A stretch of DNA of 56,496 nt from Paracoccaceae bacterium (GCA_018223125.1 JAAEZA010000024.1:1-56496); one strand, 5' to 3'; counted from the stretch's first letter, positions 42,875-52,987 are shown. The notes: a model not told the origin generated them from the sequence alone. Made by a program: numbers and translations.

Positions 42875-42902
42875 GAAAAACCTGCTCTTGTAAAGTTTCG
42901 TA

Positions 42903-42926
42903 AAAACCCGCTCCGGCGGGTTTTTT
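42903..42926 (+). terminator. rho-independent terminator after the IalB gene
   Basis: AAAACCCGC-TCCG-GCGGGTTTT hairpin running into six Ts, 28 nt after the stop. Because of its A/T flanks it can also serve the convergent condensing-enzyme gene. Confidence 0.85.
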
Positions 42927-42936
42927 CATGGGGTTG

Positions 42937-44151
42937 TCAGGCGAAGCGTTTTAGCGCCAGAACCGCATTCAATCCCCCGAAAGCGAAGGCGTTACTGATC
43001 GCCACATCCACAGTTGCTTCACGGGCATCGTTTGCGACGATATCAAGATCACATTCCGGATCGGGCGTGTTGTAGTTTACTGTAGGCGCAAGAAGGCCGT
43101 CCTTGACGGCCGCTATGCAGGACAGAAGCTCCACCGCTCCGGTGCCCCCCATAATGTGGCCGTGCATGGATTTTGTGGAAGACACGGCAACCGCGTCTGC
43201 TGCCGGCCCGAGGGCTGTACGCAGGGCGGCAATTTCGGTACGGTCATTCACGGCGGTCGCCGTACCATGGGCGTTGACATATCCGACCTGCGCAGGCGAC
43301 AGCCCGCCATCTGCCAGCGCCCCGCTGATCGCCCGTGCAGCGCCGTCCTGATTTGGAACGACAATGTCACCGGCGTCTGCGGTCATGGAAAAACCGGCGA
43401 CTTCTGCCAGAATCTCTGCACCGCGGGCGCGGGCGTGTTCCAGTTCCTCGAACACAAAAACCGCCGCACCTTCGCCCTGAACCATGCCGTTGCGGGTGGC
43501 GCAGAATGGCCGGCAGCCGTCAGAAGACATAACCCGCAAGCCTTCCCAGGCTTTTAACCCGCCAAAGCACAACATGGAATCGCTCCCGCCGGTCAGAATC
43601 ACATCTGCAGAACCGCTGCGAATGGCATGAAACGCCTGCCCCATTGCGTGATTGGACGACGCGCAGGCCGTGGCGATGGTATAACACGCCCCACGCAGCC
43701 CGAAGATCATCGACAGCTGGCTCGACCCTGCATTCATCATCAGGCGCGGCACAACAAACGGATGGACGCGGTTCTTGCCTTCCTCGTAAACCAGACGATA
43801 ATTTTCATCCTGCGTCTGGAGCCCGCCACCGGCAGAGCCGAGCACAACACCGCTGCGCAGGGAAAGCGCATCATCGAAAGCCAGCCCCGATTGGGTCACA
43901 GCCTCGCGGGCTGAAAGTACGGCAAACTGGGTGAATGGATCAAACAGGGCCAGTTCCGCGCGGGTGAAATGCTCTGAAGGGGCGTAGCCTTTGATCTGTC
44001 CGCCAATTCCGACCGCAAGCCTGTCTGCATTCGAAAACTCTAGCGCGGAAATGGCGCATCTGCCTTCCAGCATCCCGTCAACGGTGGTTTTGGCGGTTGC
44101 TCCCAGCGCAGAGATCGCGCCCTGTCCGGTGATCACAACACGTCTGGTCAC
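42937..44151 (-). CDS. beta-ketoacyl-ACP synthase (FabF-like)
   Basis: Thiolase-fold condensing enzyme, 404 residues. The nucleophile C163 is in TACASSNHA and the two active-site histidines are in YVNAHGTATAVND and TKSMHGHIMGGTG. It lies 3 nt after a dedicated ACP gene and in the same direction as lpxD. This suggests it extends a special acyl chain on that ACP rather than acting as the main FabF. The closest functional analogy I can offer is the rhizobial acpXL cluster for lipid A fatty acids. Confidence 0.9.
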   Translation of the reverse strand: MTRRVVITGQGAISALGATAKTTVDGMLEGRCAISALEFSNADRLAVGIGGQIKGYAPSEHFTRAELALFDPFTQFAVLSAREAVTQSGLAFDDALSLRSGVVLGSAGGGLQTQDENYRLVYEEGKNRVHPFVVPRLMMNAGSSQLSMIFGLRGACYTIATACASSNHAMGQAFHAIRSGSADVILTGGSDSMLCFGGLKAWEGLRVMSSDGCRPFCATRNGMVQGEGAAVFVFEELEHARARGAEILAEVAGFSMTADAGDIVVPNQDGAARAISGALADGGLSPAQVGYVNAHGTATAVNDRTEIAALRTALGPAADAVAVSSTKSMHGHIMGGTGAVELLSCIAAVKDGLLAPTVNYNTPDPECDLDIVANDAREATVDVAISNAFAFGGLNAVLALKRFA

Positions 44152-44154
44152 GGG

Positions 44155-44421
44155 CTATCCTGCCGCTTTCTGCTCGGCGATCAACTGGTTGACCGCAGCC
44201 GTTATTGCCGCAACCGATGACACATCAAAAGCAGAGGCTTGGGGATCATTGGCATTGAACGGCACCTCAATAGAAAAGGCTTCTTCAATGGCAAAGATCA
44301 CCTCGACGACGCCCATACTGTCGATGCCGATATCTTCCAGACTGGCATCATCAGAGATATCAGACGGGGACAACAAAGCCTGTTCGGCCAGAATTTCACG
44401 GATCTTTTCGTTGACGGACAT
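44155..44421 (-). CDS. specialised acyl carrier protein
   Basis: 88-residue carrier protein. The phosphopantetheine serine is S35 in GIDSMGVVEVIFAIEE, where the housekeeping ACP has DSLDTVEL. Acidic helix II residues are partly replaced. The longer C-terminus (ITAAVNQLIAEQKAAG) fits a secondary ACP. It sits between lpxD (36 nt upstream) and the condensing enzyme (3 nt downstream). Confidence 0.88.
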   Translation of the reverse strand: MSVNEKIREILAEQALLSPSDISDDASLEDIGIDSMGVVEVIFAIEEAFSIEVPFNANDPQASAFDVSSVAAITAAVNQLIAEQKAAG

Positions 44422-44457
44422 GGCGCACTCTTCTCGTCTTCGGTCTTGGCCCTTTGA

Positions 44458-45552
44458 TTACCCAGTTTCGTCCGACTTGAAAACAGTCTTTTCCAGTCTG
44501 GCCACCTTCGCGACCAGTCGCGGCAGACGCCGCAGCGCCTTGTAGGATTCGATGTTCAGATCCATTTTCATCGCCGGATTGCCCATCATCAGGCGGCCGG
44601 AGGGCACATTGCTGGAAATACCCGACTTGCCCGCAGCGATGACGTCGGACCCGATCGTGATATGGTCCGCCACGCCGACCTGACCGCCCAGCACCACGCG
44701 GTCCCCGATTTTGGTGCTGCCGGCAACACCGACCTGACCACACAGCAGACAGTTCTGCCCGACGATGACGTTATGGCCCACATGCACCAGATTATCGAGT
44801 TTGGTGCCATCCCCGATCACTGTGTTGGCAATAGTACCACGGTCTATTGTGGCATTGGCGCCGACTTCCACCCGATCCCCGAGAACGACCGAACCTAGCG
44901 AGTTGATCCGTGCAAACCCTTCGGTCTGGCTTGCCTGCGTGATTTGCCCCGTTGCACGGGCCTCTTCCACGGCACCGGGTTTCGGGGTGACATAGGAAAA
45001 CCCGTCCACCCCGATGGCCGCACCTTGCTGGGCGTAGAAGCTGTCGCCGATCACCACACGCGCGCCGATATGGACGCCCTGATAGATCGTGGCATTATCG
45101 CCGATCCGTGCATCCCTACCGATGGACACATGGCTGGCGATCCGTGCGTTCGCGCCAATCACAGCCCCTGCCCCGATCACCACAAAAGGGCCGACAGAGG
45201 CATTGTCCCCGATCTGCGCGCTCGGGTCGATCAGCGCGGTCGGGTGGATACCTTCGGGAATATCAGGCGCATGTTCAAACACCCTTGTCACCCCCGACAG
45301 CACATAGCGCGAACGGGGCGCAAAGATGGCTGCCTTCAGCCCCAACGCCTGCCAGTCCGCCCCTTCCCACAGGATTGCAGCCTGTGCATTCCCCGCCTGT
45401 AACGGCTCTGCGTAGCTGGGTTCCATCGCCAGGGCCAGTTGGTCCGCCTGCGCATTGGCCGGTTCTGCCACTGAAACCACCTGCAGGGCCGTGTCGCCGA
45501 CAGCCGCTGCGCCGAGTTCCGATGCGATCTGCTTAATAGTAAATCTGGCCAC
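44458..45552 (-). CDS. lpxD: UDP-3-O-acylglucosamine N-acyltransferase LpxD
   Basis: Third step of lipid A synthesis, adding the N-linked 3-hydroxyacyl chain from ACP. 364 residues: an N-terminal uridine-binding domain (1 to about 110), a left-handed beta-helix of hexapeptide repeats (about 110-310, such as [20 protein letters not shown] and the catalytic-His area [14 protein letters not shown]), and a C-terminal helix. First gene of the lpxD-ACP-KAS group. A terminator separates it from the L,D-transpeptidase upstream. Confidence 0.95.
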   Translation of the reverse strand: MARFTIKQIASELGAAAVGDTALQVVSVAEPANAQADQLALAMEPSYAEPLQAGNAQAAILWEGADWQALGLKAAIFAPRSRYVLSGVTRVFEHAPDIPEGIHPTALIDPSAQIGDNASVGPFVVIGAGAVIGANARIASHVSIGRDARIGDNATIYQGVHIGARVVIGDSFYAQQGAAIGVDGFSYVTPKPGAVEEARATGQITQASQTEGFARINSLGSVVLGDRVEVGANATIDRGTIANTVIGDGTKLDNLVHVGHNVIVGQNCLLCGQVGVAGSTKIGDRVVLGGQVGVADHITIGSDVIAAGKSGISSNVPSGRLMMGNPAMKMDLNIESYKALRRLPRLVAKVARLEKTVFKSDETG

Positions 45553-45599
45553 ATTGCCCCCGAAGTTTGCGTTGTATTCTTGCGTCGTATTGCGGTATT

Positions 45600-45632
45600 T
45601 AAACGAAAACGGGCGCCTGTTCCGGCGCCCGT
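45600..45632 (-). terminator. terminator of the L,D-transpeptidase gene
   Basis: Perfect 9-bp stem ACGGGCGCC/GGCGCCCGT with a 6-nt loop, 22 nt after the stop. On the transcribed strand it is followed by TTTTCGTTT. Confidence 0.8.
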
Positions 45633-45654
45633 CCTTCCGAAATCTGTTGCGGTT

Positions 45655-47262
45655 CTAGCCTTGAACGGGGTCCAAGGCTACCCCGGCCTTGCTCAGCGCT
45701 TCAAAGATGGTTTTGTCGCGGCCGTAAATGTCATTGCGATAGTTCATCTTGCCGGTTTCGCCCTGAAACGCGGTCCGGTAATCCAGATAAACCGGAACCG
45801 GTGTCTCAAGGTTCACGTATTGCTCGCGACCGGTGTTCAGCCAGGACTGGAACGCCCCTTTAGGATTCGCTGTCTGGCGTTCCAGCAGTTTATAGGCAAA
45901 ATCGAACGGTTTTTCGACCCGCACGCACCCGTGGCTGAACGCCCGCACATCACGGTTGAACAGGCTTTTGGACGGCGTGTCATGCAGGTAGATGTTGTAT
46001 TTGTTCGGGAACATGAACTTCACCAGCCCCAAAGCGTTCCGCTTGGACGGGCGCTGTTTGATGTTGAACGGGAAGTTACGCGCGTTATAGCGGGAGAAGT
46101 TGACATTATGGGGGTTCACGGCACGACCGTTGCTTCCCACCATCACCATGTTCCGGCGTGCCAGAAAACCCGGGTCTTTCTTCAGCAGCGGCAGATATTC
46201 CTTACCGGTAATAGAGCGCGGAACATGCCACGTGGGGTTCACCACCATATGGGTCATTTCGTCGTGGAATTCGGGTGTACGGTCCCTGGAAATCTTGCCG
46301 ATGACCGTATTGGACGAAAATGAAACACGATTGTTGTCGTAAAGGTTAAAGCTGAAGTTGGCGAGGTTGACCACGATATGGCGGCGGCCCCGTTCGCGGT
46401 TCATCCAGCGCTCACGTTCCAGATTGACCAGAACCTGTTTCAGCCGGGCCTTCACCGGCGTGTTCAAAACCTTGAGCGTCCCCGGCCCGACAACACCGTC
46501 AACCTTGATACCATAATCTTCCTGAAAGGCTTTGACCGCGTTAATGACGCTTTCGTCATAAGCGGGATCCGTCCCGAGTTCACCAAAGCCCATACGGCTA
46601 AGCCGTGCACGCAACGCCACCACATGTTTGCTTGAAGTCCCGGGTTTCATCGTTACGGAAGGCACCTGCTCTCCGAAACCGCCCTGCCCGATCAGACGTT
46701 CCAGACGTGCTTTCTCGTTCAGCAGATGTGTGTACTCGGGGTGTTTGGGAACAAGAGCACGGAAGAAACCGGAAGGCGAGCTCTTGGCGATTGCTTCCAG
46801 CAGCGCCAGTTCGGAGCGGCGCGGAGGTTTAACCGCGATTTCGCGGTCCACCTTGATCGGCTCCAGAACGCCTGACGACAGATCCTGTGTGTAGTCCAGA
46901 AAGATCCGCGTCGCCATCAGTTCCGTGGCAGAGCCGTCCCCGTCCCGCGCCTTGCGAAGTGCCGCTTCCAGTTCGGCGATGCGGTATTTGACAGTGGGAA
47001 GCCCCTGCTCGGGCGAATTTCGCAATGCTTCAATAAGCGCGCTGGCACGGGTGCTGTTTGCCTCCCCGACCCAAATCGGTTCGTAGTTGCGGTTGAGGTA
47101 GAACTGACGGGCATCTGCCGCAATGCTTGTATCCGCAAGAATAGCCGCGGAAAGATCGACTTTCGTGGTATTGGCCAGCACCGATGATCCGGCAAGCCCC
47201 CCTGCCAATGTGATTGCTGCGGCAGTTGCTACGCCAAGTAATCCGGTACGTAAAAAGTACAT
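45655..47262 (-). CDS. L,D-transpeptidase (YcbB/LdtD-like)
   Basis: Periplasmic peptidoglycan enzyme forming 3-3 mDAP cross-links, 535 residues. A signal peptide (1 to about 30, ends SVLA-NTTK) is followed by an N-terminal scaffold domain (AADARQFYLNRNYEPIWV), a peptidoglycan-binding domain (about 215-275, VVALRARLSRMGFG), and a YkuD catalytic domain (about 295-480). Its active site is HDTPSK then SHGCVRVEKP with the nucleophilic Cys near 446. It is divergent from a DUF882 hydrolase, a plausible antagonist. Confidence 0.93.
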   Translation of the reverse strand: MYFLRTGLLGVATAAAITLAGGLAGSSVLANTTKVDLSAAILADTSIAADARQFYLNRNYEPIWVGEANSTRASALIEALRNSPEQGLPTVKYRIAELEAALRKARDGDGSATELMATRIFLDYTQDLSSGVLEPIKVDREIAVKPPRRSELALLEAIAKSSPSGFFRALVPKHPEYTHLLNEKARLERLIGQGGFGEQVPSVTMKPGTSSKHVVALRARLSRMGFGELGTDPAYDESVINAVKAFQEDYGIKVDGVVGPGTLKVLNTPVKARLKQVLVNLERERWMNRERGRRHIVVNLANFSFNLYDNNRVSFSSNTVIGKISRDRTPEFHDEMTHMVVNPTWHVPRSITGKEYLPLLKKDPGFLARRNMVMVGSNGRAVNPHNVNFSRYNARNFPFNIKQRPSKRNALGLVKFMFPNKYNIYLHDTPSKSLFNRDVRAFSHGCVRVEKPFDFAYKLLERQTANPKGAFQSWLNTGREQYVNLETPVPVYLDYRTAFQGETGKMNYRNDIYGRDKTIFEALSKAGVALDPVQG

Positions 47263-47582
47263 ATATCCCTCATAAACACTATCGGTTCTTTATATCCCGT
47301 TTACCGTAAACACGTTGATCGGCCTAGTTTAAACGGGGGGGGGTGACTAATTTTTGCCCGAAATGCTGTGTAACTACCACTGTCAAGCAAGGTGATGAGT
47401 GATAAGGGTCACGCATTCTGAAAAAACGGGCAGCTCTGGCAGGAATAAGCAGGAAAACGCTCATTAAAAATGCAGAACTTGGCGTACGAATCGGAATGTG
47501 CAATAAAACGGCATCAAATGTTACCGGGACACTAATGAGCCACGAAAAAGAGTGGCCGCAGAGACGAGACAGAGAAATATCC
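47263..47582. promoter_or_regulatory. 320-bp divergent control region between L,D-transpeptidase and DUF882 genes
   Basis: No gene. It contains the palindromes GTTTAC-C-GTAAAC (47299-47311) and GTTTAAAC (47327-47334), plus a longer inverted repeat CCCGTTTA/TAAACGGG (47296-47303 and 47330-47337), all built from GTTTA half-sites close to the transpeptidase start. A run of nine Gs follows at 47335-47343. The remaining 240 bp towards the DUF882 gene shows no clear element. Confidence 0.45.
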
Positions 47583-48155
47583 ATGATGGGCACTTCCACC
47601 GATATCTTATCGCGCCGCAAACTGCTGGGCGCTTTCGCAGCAGTTACCATGATCCCTGCAGCACCGCATTTCGCCAAGGCTGCCAGCTACAACAGAGGCG
47701 CTGGCAACATTCGCAAAGTGAACCTGCGGAACCAGCGCACCGGGGAATCTCTCAACACGATTTACTGGATCGAAGGTAAATACGTTGAGCCCGCGCTGGA
47801 AGAAATCAACTACTTCATGCGTGACTGGCGCCAGAATGCGGTTCGCAACATGGACCGCCGCAATGTGGACCTGATCGCAGCGACCCACAATCTTCTGGAC
47901 ACCAACGAACCCTTCCTTGTTCTGTCCGGCTATCGCACGGCACGCACCAACAACATGCTGCGCGGCCGCTCTCGCGGTGTTGCCAAGTCCAGCTATCACA
48001 TCAAGGGTATGGCTGCGGATCTTCGTCTTGGTTCCCGCTCGGTCTCGCAAATTGCCAAAGCCGGTCTCGCCTGTAACTCCGGTGGCGTTGGTAAATACTA
48101 TCGCTCGAACTTTGTGCATCTTGACTGTGGTCCTGTTCGCACTTGGGCCGGTTAA
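47583..48155 (+). CDS. DUF882/peptidase M15-type murein hydrolase with Tat-like signal
   Basis: 190 residues. The N-terminal LSRRKLLGAFAAVTMIPAAP is a twin-arginine type signal, followed by a DUF882 (YcbK/MepK) domain. The zinc site is suggested by SGYRTARTNNMLRG, SSYHIKGMAADLRL (H-x6-D) and NFVHLDCGPVRTW (His). E. coli MepK cuts 3-3 cross-links, the product of L,D-transpeptidases, one of which is encoded divergently here. The start is ATG at 47583 (or 47586), placing the signal at the N-terminus. Confidence 0.9.
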   Translation: MMGTSTDILSRRKLLGAFAAVTMIPAAPHFAKAASYNRGAGNIRKVNLRNQRTGESLNTIYWIEGKYVEPALEEINYFMRDWRQNAVRNMDRRNVDLIAATHNLLDTNEPFLVLSGYRTARTNNMLRGRSRGVAKSSYHIKGMAADLRLGSRSVSQIAKAGLACNSGGVGKYYRSNFVHLDCGPVRTWAG

Positions 48156-48213
48156 TATCGCGTTTCTAATAAGTTAACGCGCGAGGCTTACAAAAGTTCC
48201 CGTTAAACACAAA

Positions 48214-48238
48214 AAAAACCCGCTTCCGGCGGGTTTTT
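48214..48238. terminator. bidirectional terminator between DUF882 gene and proA
   Basis: AAAAACCCGC-TTCCG-GCGGGTTTTT type hairpin, A-tract on one side and T-tract on the other, located between convergent genes. The core closely resembles the terminator at 42903-42926. Confidence 0.85.
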
Positions 48239-48309
48239 CTTTGATAAGGCTGGCGGGGCGTGAGCCCCACCATTTAACAAATTGTTTTCAAACAGATTTT
48301 AACCAACAC

Positions 48310-49563
48310 CTAGCTGCGGATCGTCCCGTCGCCCCGCACCAGATATTTGAAACTGGTAAGCTGTTCCGCCCCGACCGGCCCACGGGCATGCATCTTTCCG
48401 GTCGCAATGCCGATTTCAGCGCCCATGCCGAATTCACCGCCATCTGCAAACTGGGTAGAGGCGTTGTGCATCAGGATCGCACTATCGAGACGCGAGAAAA
48501 AACGCTCTACCGGAGCCCCCGCTTCGGCCATGATACAATCCGTGTGATTGGACCCGTATTGCTGAATATGCTCAATCGCCCCGTCTACACCATCCACCAG
48601 CTTCGCAGCGATGATCATATCAAGAAACTCGTGCCCGAAATCCTCGGGGCCGGCTTGTGAAACGCCGGTAATGCCTTGCAAGCTCGAATCCGCCCGCACC
48701 TCAACTCCGGCGTTGAGCAAATCTTCGACAAACGGTGCGCCGTGCGCTTCGAAAAAGGCCCGATCGACCAGAAGACATTCTGCCGAGCCGCAAATTCCTG
48801 TGCGGCGGGTTTTGGCGTTCAGAATTACGGCGCGGGTTTTCTCTATATCCGCGCTTGCATCCACATAAACGTGACAAATCCCTTCCAGATGGGCAAAAAC
48901 AGGGACACGGGCATCCGCCTGCACGCGCCCCACCAGCCCCTTGCCGCCACGGGGCACAATAACGTCAATGTAATCGGTCATTGTCAGCATTTCCCCGACA
49001 GCCGCGCGGTCCCGCGTTGGAACCAGCTGGATTGCTGTCTCAGGCAGTCCGGCTGAAACCAGCCCCGCCTTCAGGCATTCGTGGATCAAAGTTGAACTGT
49101 GGAAGCTTTCCGAACCGCCCCGCAAAATGGCCGCATTGCCAGCTTTAAGGCACAGCGCGCCAGCATCCGCCGTCACATTCGGGCGGCTTTCATAGATTAC
49201 GCCGATCACGCCCAACGGGGTACGAACCCGTTCAATCCGCAATCCGGTGGGTTGGGTCCATTCCGCAATCACTTTGCCCACGGGATCGGTCTGACCGGCA
49301 ACCGAACGCACCCCATCTGCCATGGCGCGAATGCGATCCTCATCCAGCATCAGACGGTCCATCATCGCAGGCGAAAGGCCCTTGTCGCGACCGAACTCCA
49401 TATCCTTTGCATTGGCCGCGATCATATCAGACATCCGCTCTACCATCGTTGCCGCTGCGGTGTTCAAGGCGGCTTCTTTTTGCTGCGGCGTGGCATAGGC
49501 CAGCACCTTGCTGGCGGCCTTGGCATCTGCGCCGATACGCTGCATTTCTGCCTGAATATCCAT
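48310..49563 (-). CDS. proA: glutamate-5-semialdehyde dehydrogenase (gamma-glutamyl phosphate reductase)
   Basis: Second step of proline synthesis, 417 residues, aldehyde-dehydrogenase fold. Signatures are [34 protein letters not shown], the catalytic-Cys region [16 protein letters not shown], and [18 protein letters not shown]. It follows proB by 26 nt on the same strand. Confidence 0.96.
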   Translation of the reverse strand: MDIQAEMQRIGADAKAASKVLAYATPQQKEAALNTAAATMVERMSDMIAANAKDMEFGRDKGLSPAMMDRLMLDEDRIRAMADGVRSVAGQTDPVGKVIAEWTQPTGLRIERVRTPLGVIGVIYESRPNVTADAGALCLKAGNAAILRGGSESFHSSTLIHECLKAGLVSAGLPETAIQLVPTRDRAAVGEMLTMTDYIDVIVPRGGKGLVGRVQADARVPVFAHLEGICHVYVDASADIEKTRAVILNAKTRRTGICGSAECLLVDRAFFEAHGAPFVEDLLNAGVEVRADSSLQGITGVSQAGPEDFGHEFLDMIIAAKLVDGVDGAIEHIQQYGSNHTDCIMAEAGAPVERFFSRLDSAILMHNASTQFADGGEFGMGAEIGIATGKMHARGPVGAEQLTSFKYLVRGDGTIRS

Positions 49564-49589
49564 CTCGTCCCTCGACTTTCCTTAAACTT

Positions 49590-50732
49590 TTAAATCACCA
49601 TATCGTCACGGTGAACCAGCGCAGCGCGTCCGGCATAGCCAAGTACGCTGGCAATTTCAGCGCTATGACAACCGGAAATCGCTTTGGATTCACTTGAGCT
49701 GTAACCGATAAGTCCGCGTGCACATTCATTATTTTGCGCATCCGCAATGCGCACCGGATCTCCCCGTTCAAACGTGCCCGTCACAGCGACGACACCGGCT
49801 GACAGCAGTGATTTGCCCGATTGCAGCGCAGCCACCGCGCCTGCATCAACGACAATCGTTCCCCGTGGCTTCATGCCTGCGATCCATTGCTTGCGGGCGG
49901 CTTGCGGGTTGGTTGCCGCAAGAAACCACGAACAGGCTGTGCCGTTTTGCAGCGCCGCCAGAGGTTCGTGCCGGTTCCCTTCCATAATCGCCATGGCACA
50001 GCCTGCACGCATCGCTGTCTTTGCAGCCATCAGCTTGGTTTTCATCCCGCCCTTGGCCGCGGCCGTTCCTGCATCCCCTGCCATCGCTTCCAGTTCCGGT
50101 GTAATCTCGGTCACTGTCTCGAACTTCTGCGCGGTCGGGTCTGTCTTGGGGTTGGCGGAATAAAACCCGTCCACATCGGACAGCAGCACCAGCACGTCCG
50201 CTCCGGCCATAGAGGCCACTTGCGCTGCCAGCCGGTCGTTATCGCCAAAGCGGATTTCATCTGTCGCGACCGTATCGTTTTCATTCACAATGGGCACAAC
50301 GCCATGGCTGAGCAAAGCCCCGAATGTTGCGCGGGAGTTCAGGTATCGCCTCCGGTTCGCACTATCGTCCAGCGTCAGCAGAACCTGCGCGGTGTTGATG
50401 CCATAAGGCGCAAGAAACTCTTCGTAGGCGCGGGCCAGACGGATTTGCCCGACAGCCGCCGCAGCCTGCGCCTGATCAAGCGGTAGCGCACCGTCCGGCA
50501 GGCCAAGAACCCGCCGCCCGAGCGCAATGGAGCCGGAACTGACCACGACAACATCGCGACCCTGCTGTTTTTGCGCTGCAATGTCTTTGGCCAGCGCCTT
50601 CAGCCAACCGGTTCGCAATTGGCCGCTTTGCGCATCAACAAGCAGCGCCGAACCGATTTTAATCACAACCCGTTGGGCCGTTTTCAGCGGGTTGTCCACG
50701 CCCAGTGCGGACACGATATTTACGGACGCCAT
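49590..50732 (-). CDS. proB: glutamate 5-kinase
   Basis: First step of proline synthesis and feedback site, 380 residues. The amino-acid kinase domain ([65 protein letters not shown]) is followed by a C-terminal PUA domain (from about 290, [21 protein letters not shown]). The start at 50732 overlaps the obgE 3' end by 13 nt, so proB and obgE are coupled. Confidence 0.96.
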   Translation of the reverse strand: MASVNIVSALGVDNPLKTAQRVVIKIGSALLVDAQSGQLRTGWLKALAKDIAAQKQQGRDVVVVSSGSIALGRRVLGLPDGALPLDQAQAAAAVGQIRLARAYEEFLAPYGINTAQVLLTLDDSANRRRYLNSRATFGALLSHGVVPIVNENDTVATDEIRFGDNDRLAAQVASMAGADVLVLLSDVDGFYSANPKTDPTAQKFETVTEITPELEAMAGDAGTAAAKGGMKTKLMAAKTAMRAGCAMAIMEGNRHEPLAALQNGTACSWFLAATNPQAARKQWIAGMKPRGTIVVDAGAVAALQSGKSLLSAGVVAVTGTFERGDPVRIADAQNNECARGLIGYSSSESKAISGCHSAEIASVLGYAGRAALVHRDDMVI

Positions 50733-51751
50733 CCGGTGTCCTCCGGTTCCGCCTCCGCCTTGTCACGGGTGATGATCTGCGCACGGACAGCGCGCAGAAC
50801 CTCTGTCAGGCCTTCACGGGCCACGCCGGAGATTTGCAAAACTTTCCCACCGGACGCCTGTTCCAGCGCATTGTGTTTTTCGGCCTGCTCTACATCATCG
50901 AGCGCATCAATTTTGTTAAGCGCAGTGACACGGGGTTTATGGGCCAGTTCGCCGCCGTATTGTTCCAACTCGTTGATAATCGTGTGATAATCCTCAACAA
51001 CGTCATCGCTGGTGCCATCTATCAGGTGCAAAAGAACCGCGCAGCGTTCCACATGACCAAGGAAACGGTCCCCGATACCCTTCCCTTCATGGGCGCCTGC
51101 AATCAGTCCGGGAATATCAGCGATCACGAACTCTGTATTGTCCACGCCCACAACCCCGAGGTTCGGGTGTAAGGTTGTGAAAGGATAATCCGCAATCTTG
51201 GGGCGTGCATTGGACGTTGCCGCAAGGAAGGTGGACTTTCCGGCATTGGGCAACCCCAACAGGCCGGCATCCGCAATCAGCTTCAATCGCAGCCAGACAG
51301 TGCGTTCCACGATCGGCTGGCCGGCATTCGCACGCCGTGGTGCCTGATTGGTAGAGGATTTGAAGTGCAGGTTGCCAAAGCCCCCGTTGCCCCCCGCTGC
51401 AAGCAGAACCCGCTGGCCCACTTCGGTCAGATCGGCAATCACCGTTTCTTCATCTTCTTCCAGAATTTCGGTGCCAACCGGAACCCGCAGCACCACATCC
51501 TCGCCGTCCTTGCCGGAGCGTTGCTTGCCCATACCGGGCCGGCCGTTCTGCGCAAAGAAATGCTGTTGGTAGCGGAAATCAATCAGCGTGTTCAGCCCTT
51601 CAACCGCTTCGGCCCAGACGTCGCCGCCCTGCCCGCCGTTCCCGCCGTCCGGCCCGCCGAATTCTTCATGGGCTGCCCGCCGGAAGGACACACAGCCGTT
51701 GCCGCCTGCGCCGGATTTCAGGTGTACTTTGGCGAGATCGAGGAATTTCAT
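50720..51751 (-). CDS. obgE: ribosome-assembly GTPase ObgE/CgtA
   Basis: Large-subunit assembly and stringent-response GTPase, 343 residues. The glycine-rich Obg fold is at 1-158 ([29 protein letters not shown]). The G domain follows with P-loop [17 protein letters not shown] switch II and NKIDA. The C-terminal OCT domain is lacking, as usual for this group. The start is the ATG at 51751 (MKFLDLAKV), the conserved family N-terminus; an ATG at 51781 adds ten residues not seen in the family. Confidence 0.95.
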   Translation of the reverse strand: MKFLDLAKVHLKSGAGGNGCVSFRRAAHEEFGGPDGGNGGQGGDVWAEAVEGLNTLIDFRYQQHFFAQNGRPGMGKQRSGKDGEDVVLRVPVGTEILEEDEETVIADLTEVGQRVLLAAGGNGGFGNLHFKSSTNQAPRRANAGQPIVERTVWLRLKLIADAGLLGLPNAGKSTFLAATSNARPKIADYPFTTLHPNLGVVGVDNTEFVIADIPGLIAGAHEGKGIGDRFLGHVERCAVLLHLIDGTSDDVVEDYHTIINELEQYGGELAHKPRVTALNKIDALDDVEQAEKHNALEQASGGKVLQISGVAREGLTEVLRAVRAQIITRDKAEAEPEDTGWRP

Positions 51752-51821
51752 AATGTCTGGCTTTCTGTCAGGTTGCGCCACGGATATAACAAGGAAAGAA
51801 GCGGCTCAACCCGACTGTTGT

Positions 51822-52364
51822 CTATTCTTTGAGCCGCAGCACATAATCCCATGTATTCACCATACCGTTGCGGGCAAGGCAAAACACTTCGCTTTCACCG
51901 ATCAGTGCGAAACCGGCATTTGTGACAACTTTGGCCGAAGCCGGATTGTCCTGAAAGATACTGGCAACCATAGAGGTATCATCCAGCGGGTTTGCAGCAA
52001 CCAGCGCGTTGAGCGCCTCGCTCGCCAGTCCGGTATTCCAGAACTGCGGTGCAATCCAGTAGCTGACCTCGGACTGGCCTTGTGTCACCTGTTCCAGTTC
52101 CATCAGGCCCAACAACTCACCTGCGTCCTGACTGGTGCCATCAATAGCCCAGACCTTTTCGGCGCTATCCGGTTTGCTCACCCGATCCAGAAAGACTGAA
52201 ACGGCCCCCGGAGGCAGCGGATGGGCAATATTACGGGTCATACGGGCAAGCCGTTCGTCCCCGGCAAACAGTTCAATAAGACCGAGATCGGACTTGCGCA
52301 CGGGGCGCAATGTGAACCGTTCTGTCGGTATGACCATCTGGCCGGAAATTTTAGACTGCATCAT
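51822..52364 (-). CDS. GNAT-family acetyltransferase (RimJ-like)
   Basis: 180 residues. The N-terminus TERFTLRPVRKSDLGLIELF and the pattern SYWIAPQFWNTGLASEALNAL (degenerate acetyl-CoA loop, NTGLAS for the usual RG-x-G-x-A) with NPASAKVVTNAGF match the RimJ/RimL N-acetyltransferase group. Substrate unknown. It begins 3 nt after the LysE-family gene stop, so it is likely co-transcribed with it, but about 70 bp from obgE. Confidence 0.87.
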   Translation of the reverse strand: MMQSKISGQMVIPTERFTLRPVRKSDLGLIELFAGDERLARMTRNIAHPLPPGAVSVFLDRVSKPDSAEKVWAIDGTSQDAGELLGLMELEQVTQGQSEVSYWIAPQFWNTGLASEALNALVAANPLDDTSMVASIFQDNPASAKVVTNAGFALIGESEVFCLARNGMVNTWDYVLRLKE

Positions 52365-52367
52365 GGA

Positions 52368-52967
52368 TCAACCTCCCTGAACCAATACAAATAACACACT
52401 TAGAACTGTAAGCGCAGCAAGCGCCCACATAAGCCAGCGCTCCGCAGGTTTCCCCGCGACCGTCGCCGCCAGTCTGTCTCCTCCCCAGCACCACAACGGG
52501 TGCAGGATCATCTGGCAGGCGAACAGGCAGGCCGCAATGATCGCGGTTGCCTGAAACGTTGGTGTGCCGGGGTCCACAAAATTAGTGAATCCGGCGGTAA
52601 TCATGGCCCAAGCCTTGGGGTTTAGCGGATGAACCACCAGACCCGCGGCAAAACCGGGCGCATCATCTTCGGCCCGTCCGGGCGAGAGTTTCAGGTTGGC
52701 AACCTTCCACGCCAGCCAGAAGATATAGGCCGCAGACGCAAATTTCAGCGTTGTGAACAGCCACGGCAGTTGTGTCGCCAGCCCCATCAATCCGAACCCG
52801 ATCGGCCAGATGATCAACTGTTTACCAAAGGCCACACCAGCCACAAACGGAAGGGAATTGCGCAACCCGTAGCGGGCACCCGTCGCCAGCAACGCCATGT
52901 TTGCCGGACCCGGTGTTCCCACCTGACTGGCTGCAAAAGCCAGAAATGTTGCGGTTGCAACGCCCAT
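52368..52967 (-). CDS. LysE/RhtB-family amino-acid exporter
   Basis: 199 residues, about six hydrophobic segments. The family motif GTPGPANMALLATGARYGLR is near residue 17 and HPLNPKAWAM in the middle. The substrate is an amino acid or derivative, not identifiable. It is preceded by the rpmA terminator, so it has its own promoter, and it is coupled to the GNAT gene. Confidence 0.88.
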   Translation of the reverse strand: MGVATATFLAFAASQVGTPGPANMALLATGARYGLRNSLPFVAGVAFGKQLIIWPIGFGLMGLATQLPWLFTTLKFASAAYIFWLAWKVANLKLSPGRAEDDAPGFAAGLVVHPLNPKAWAMITAGFTNFVDPGTPTFQATAIIAACLFACQMILHPLWCWGGDRLAATVAGKPAERWLMWALAALTVLSVLFVLVQGG

Positions 52968-52987
52968 TGAAAATTACCTCTGAAAAC

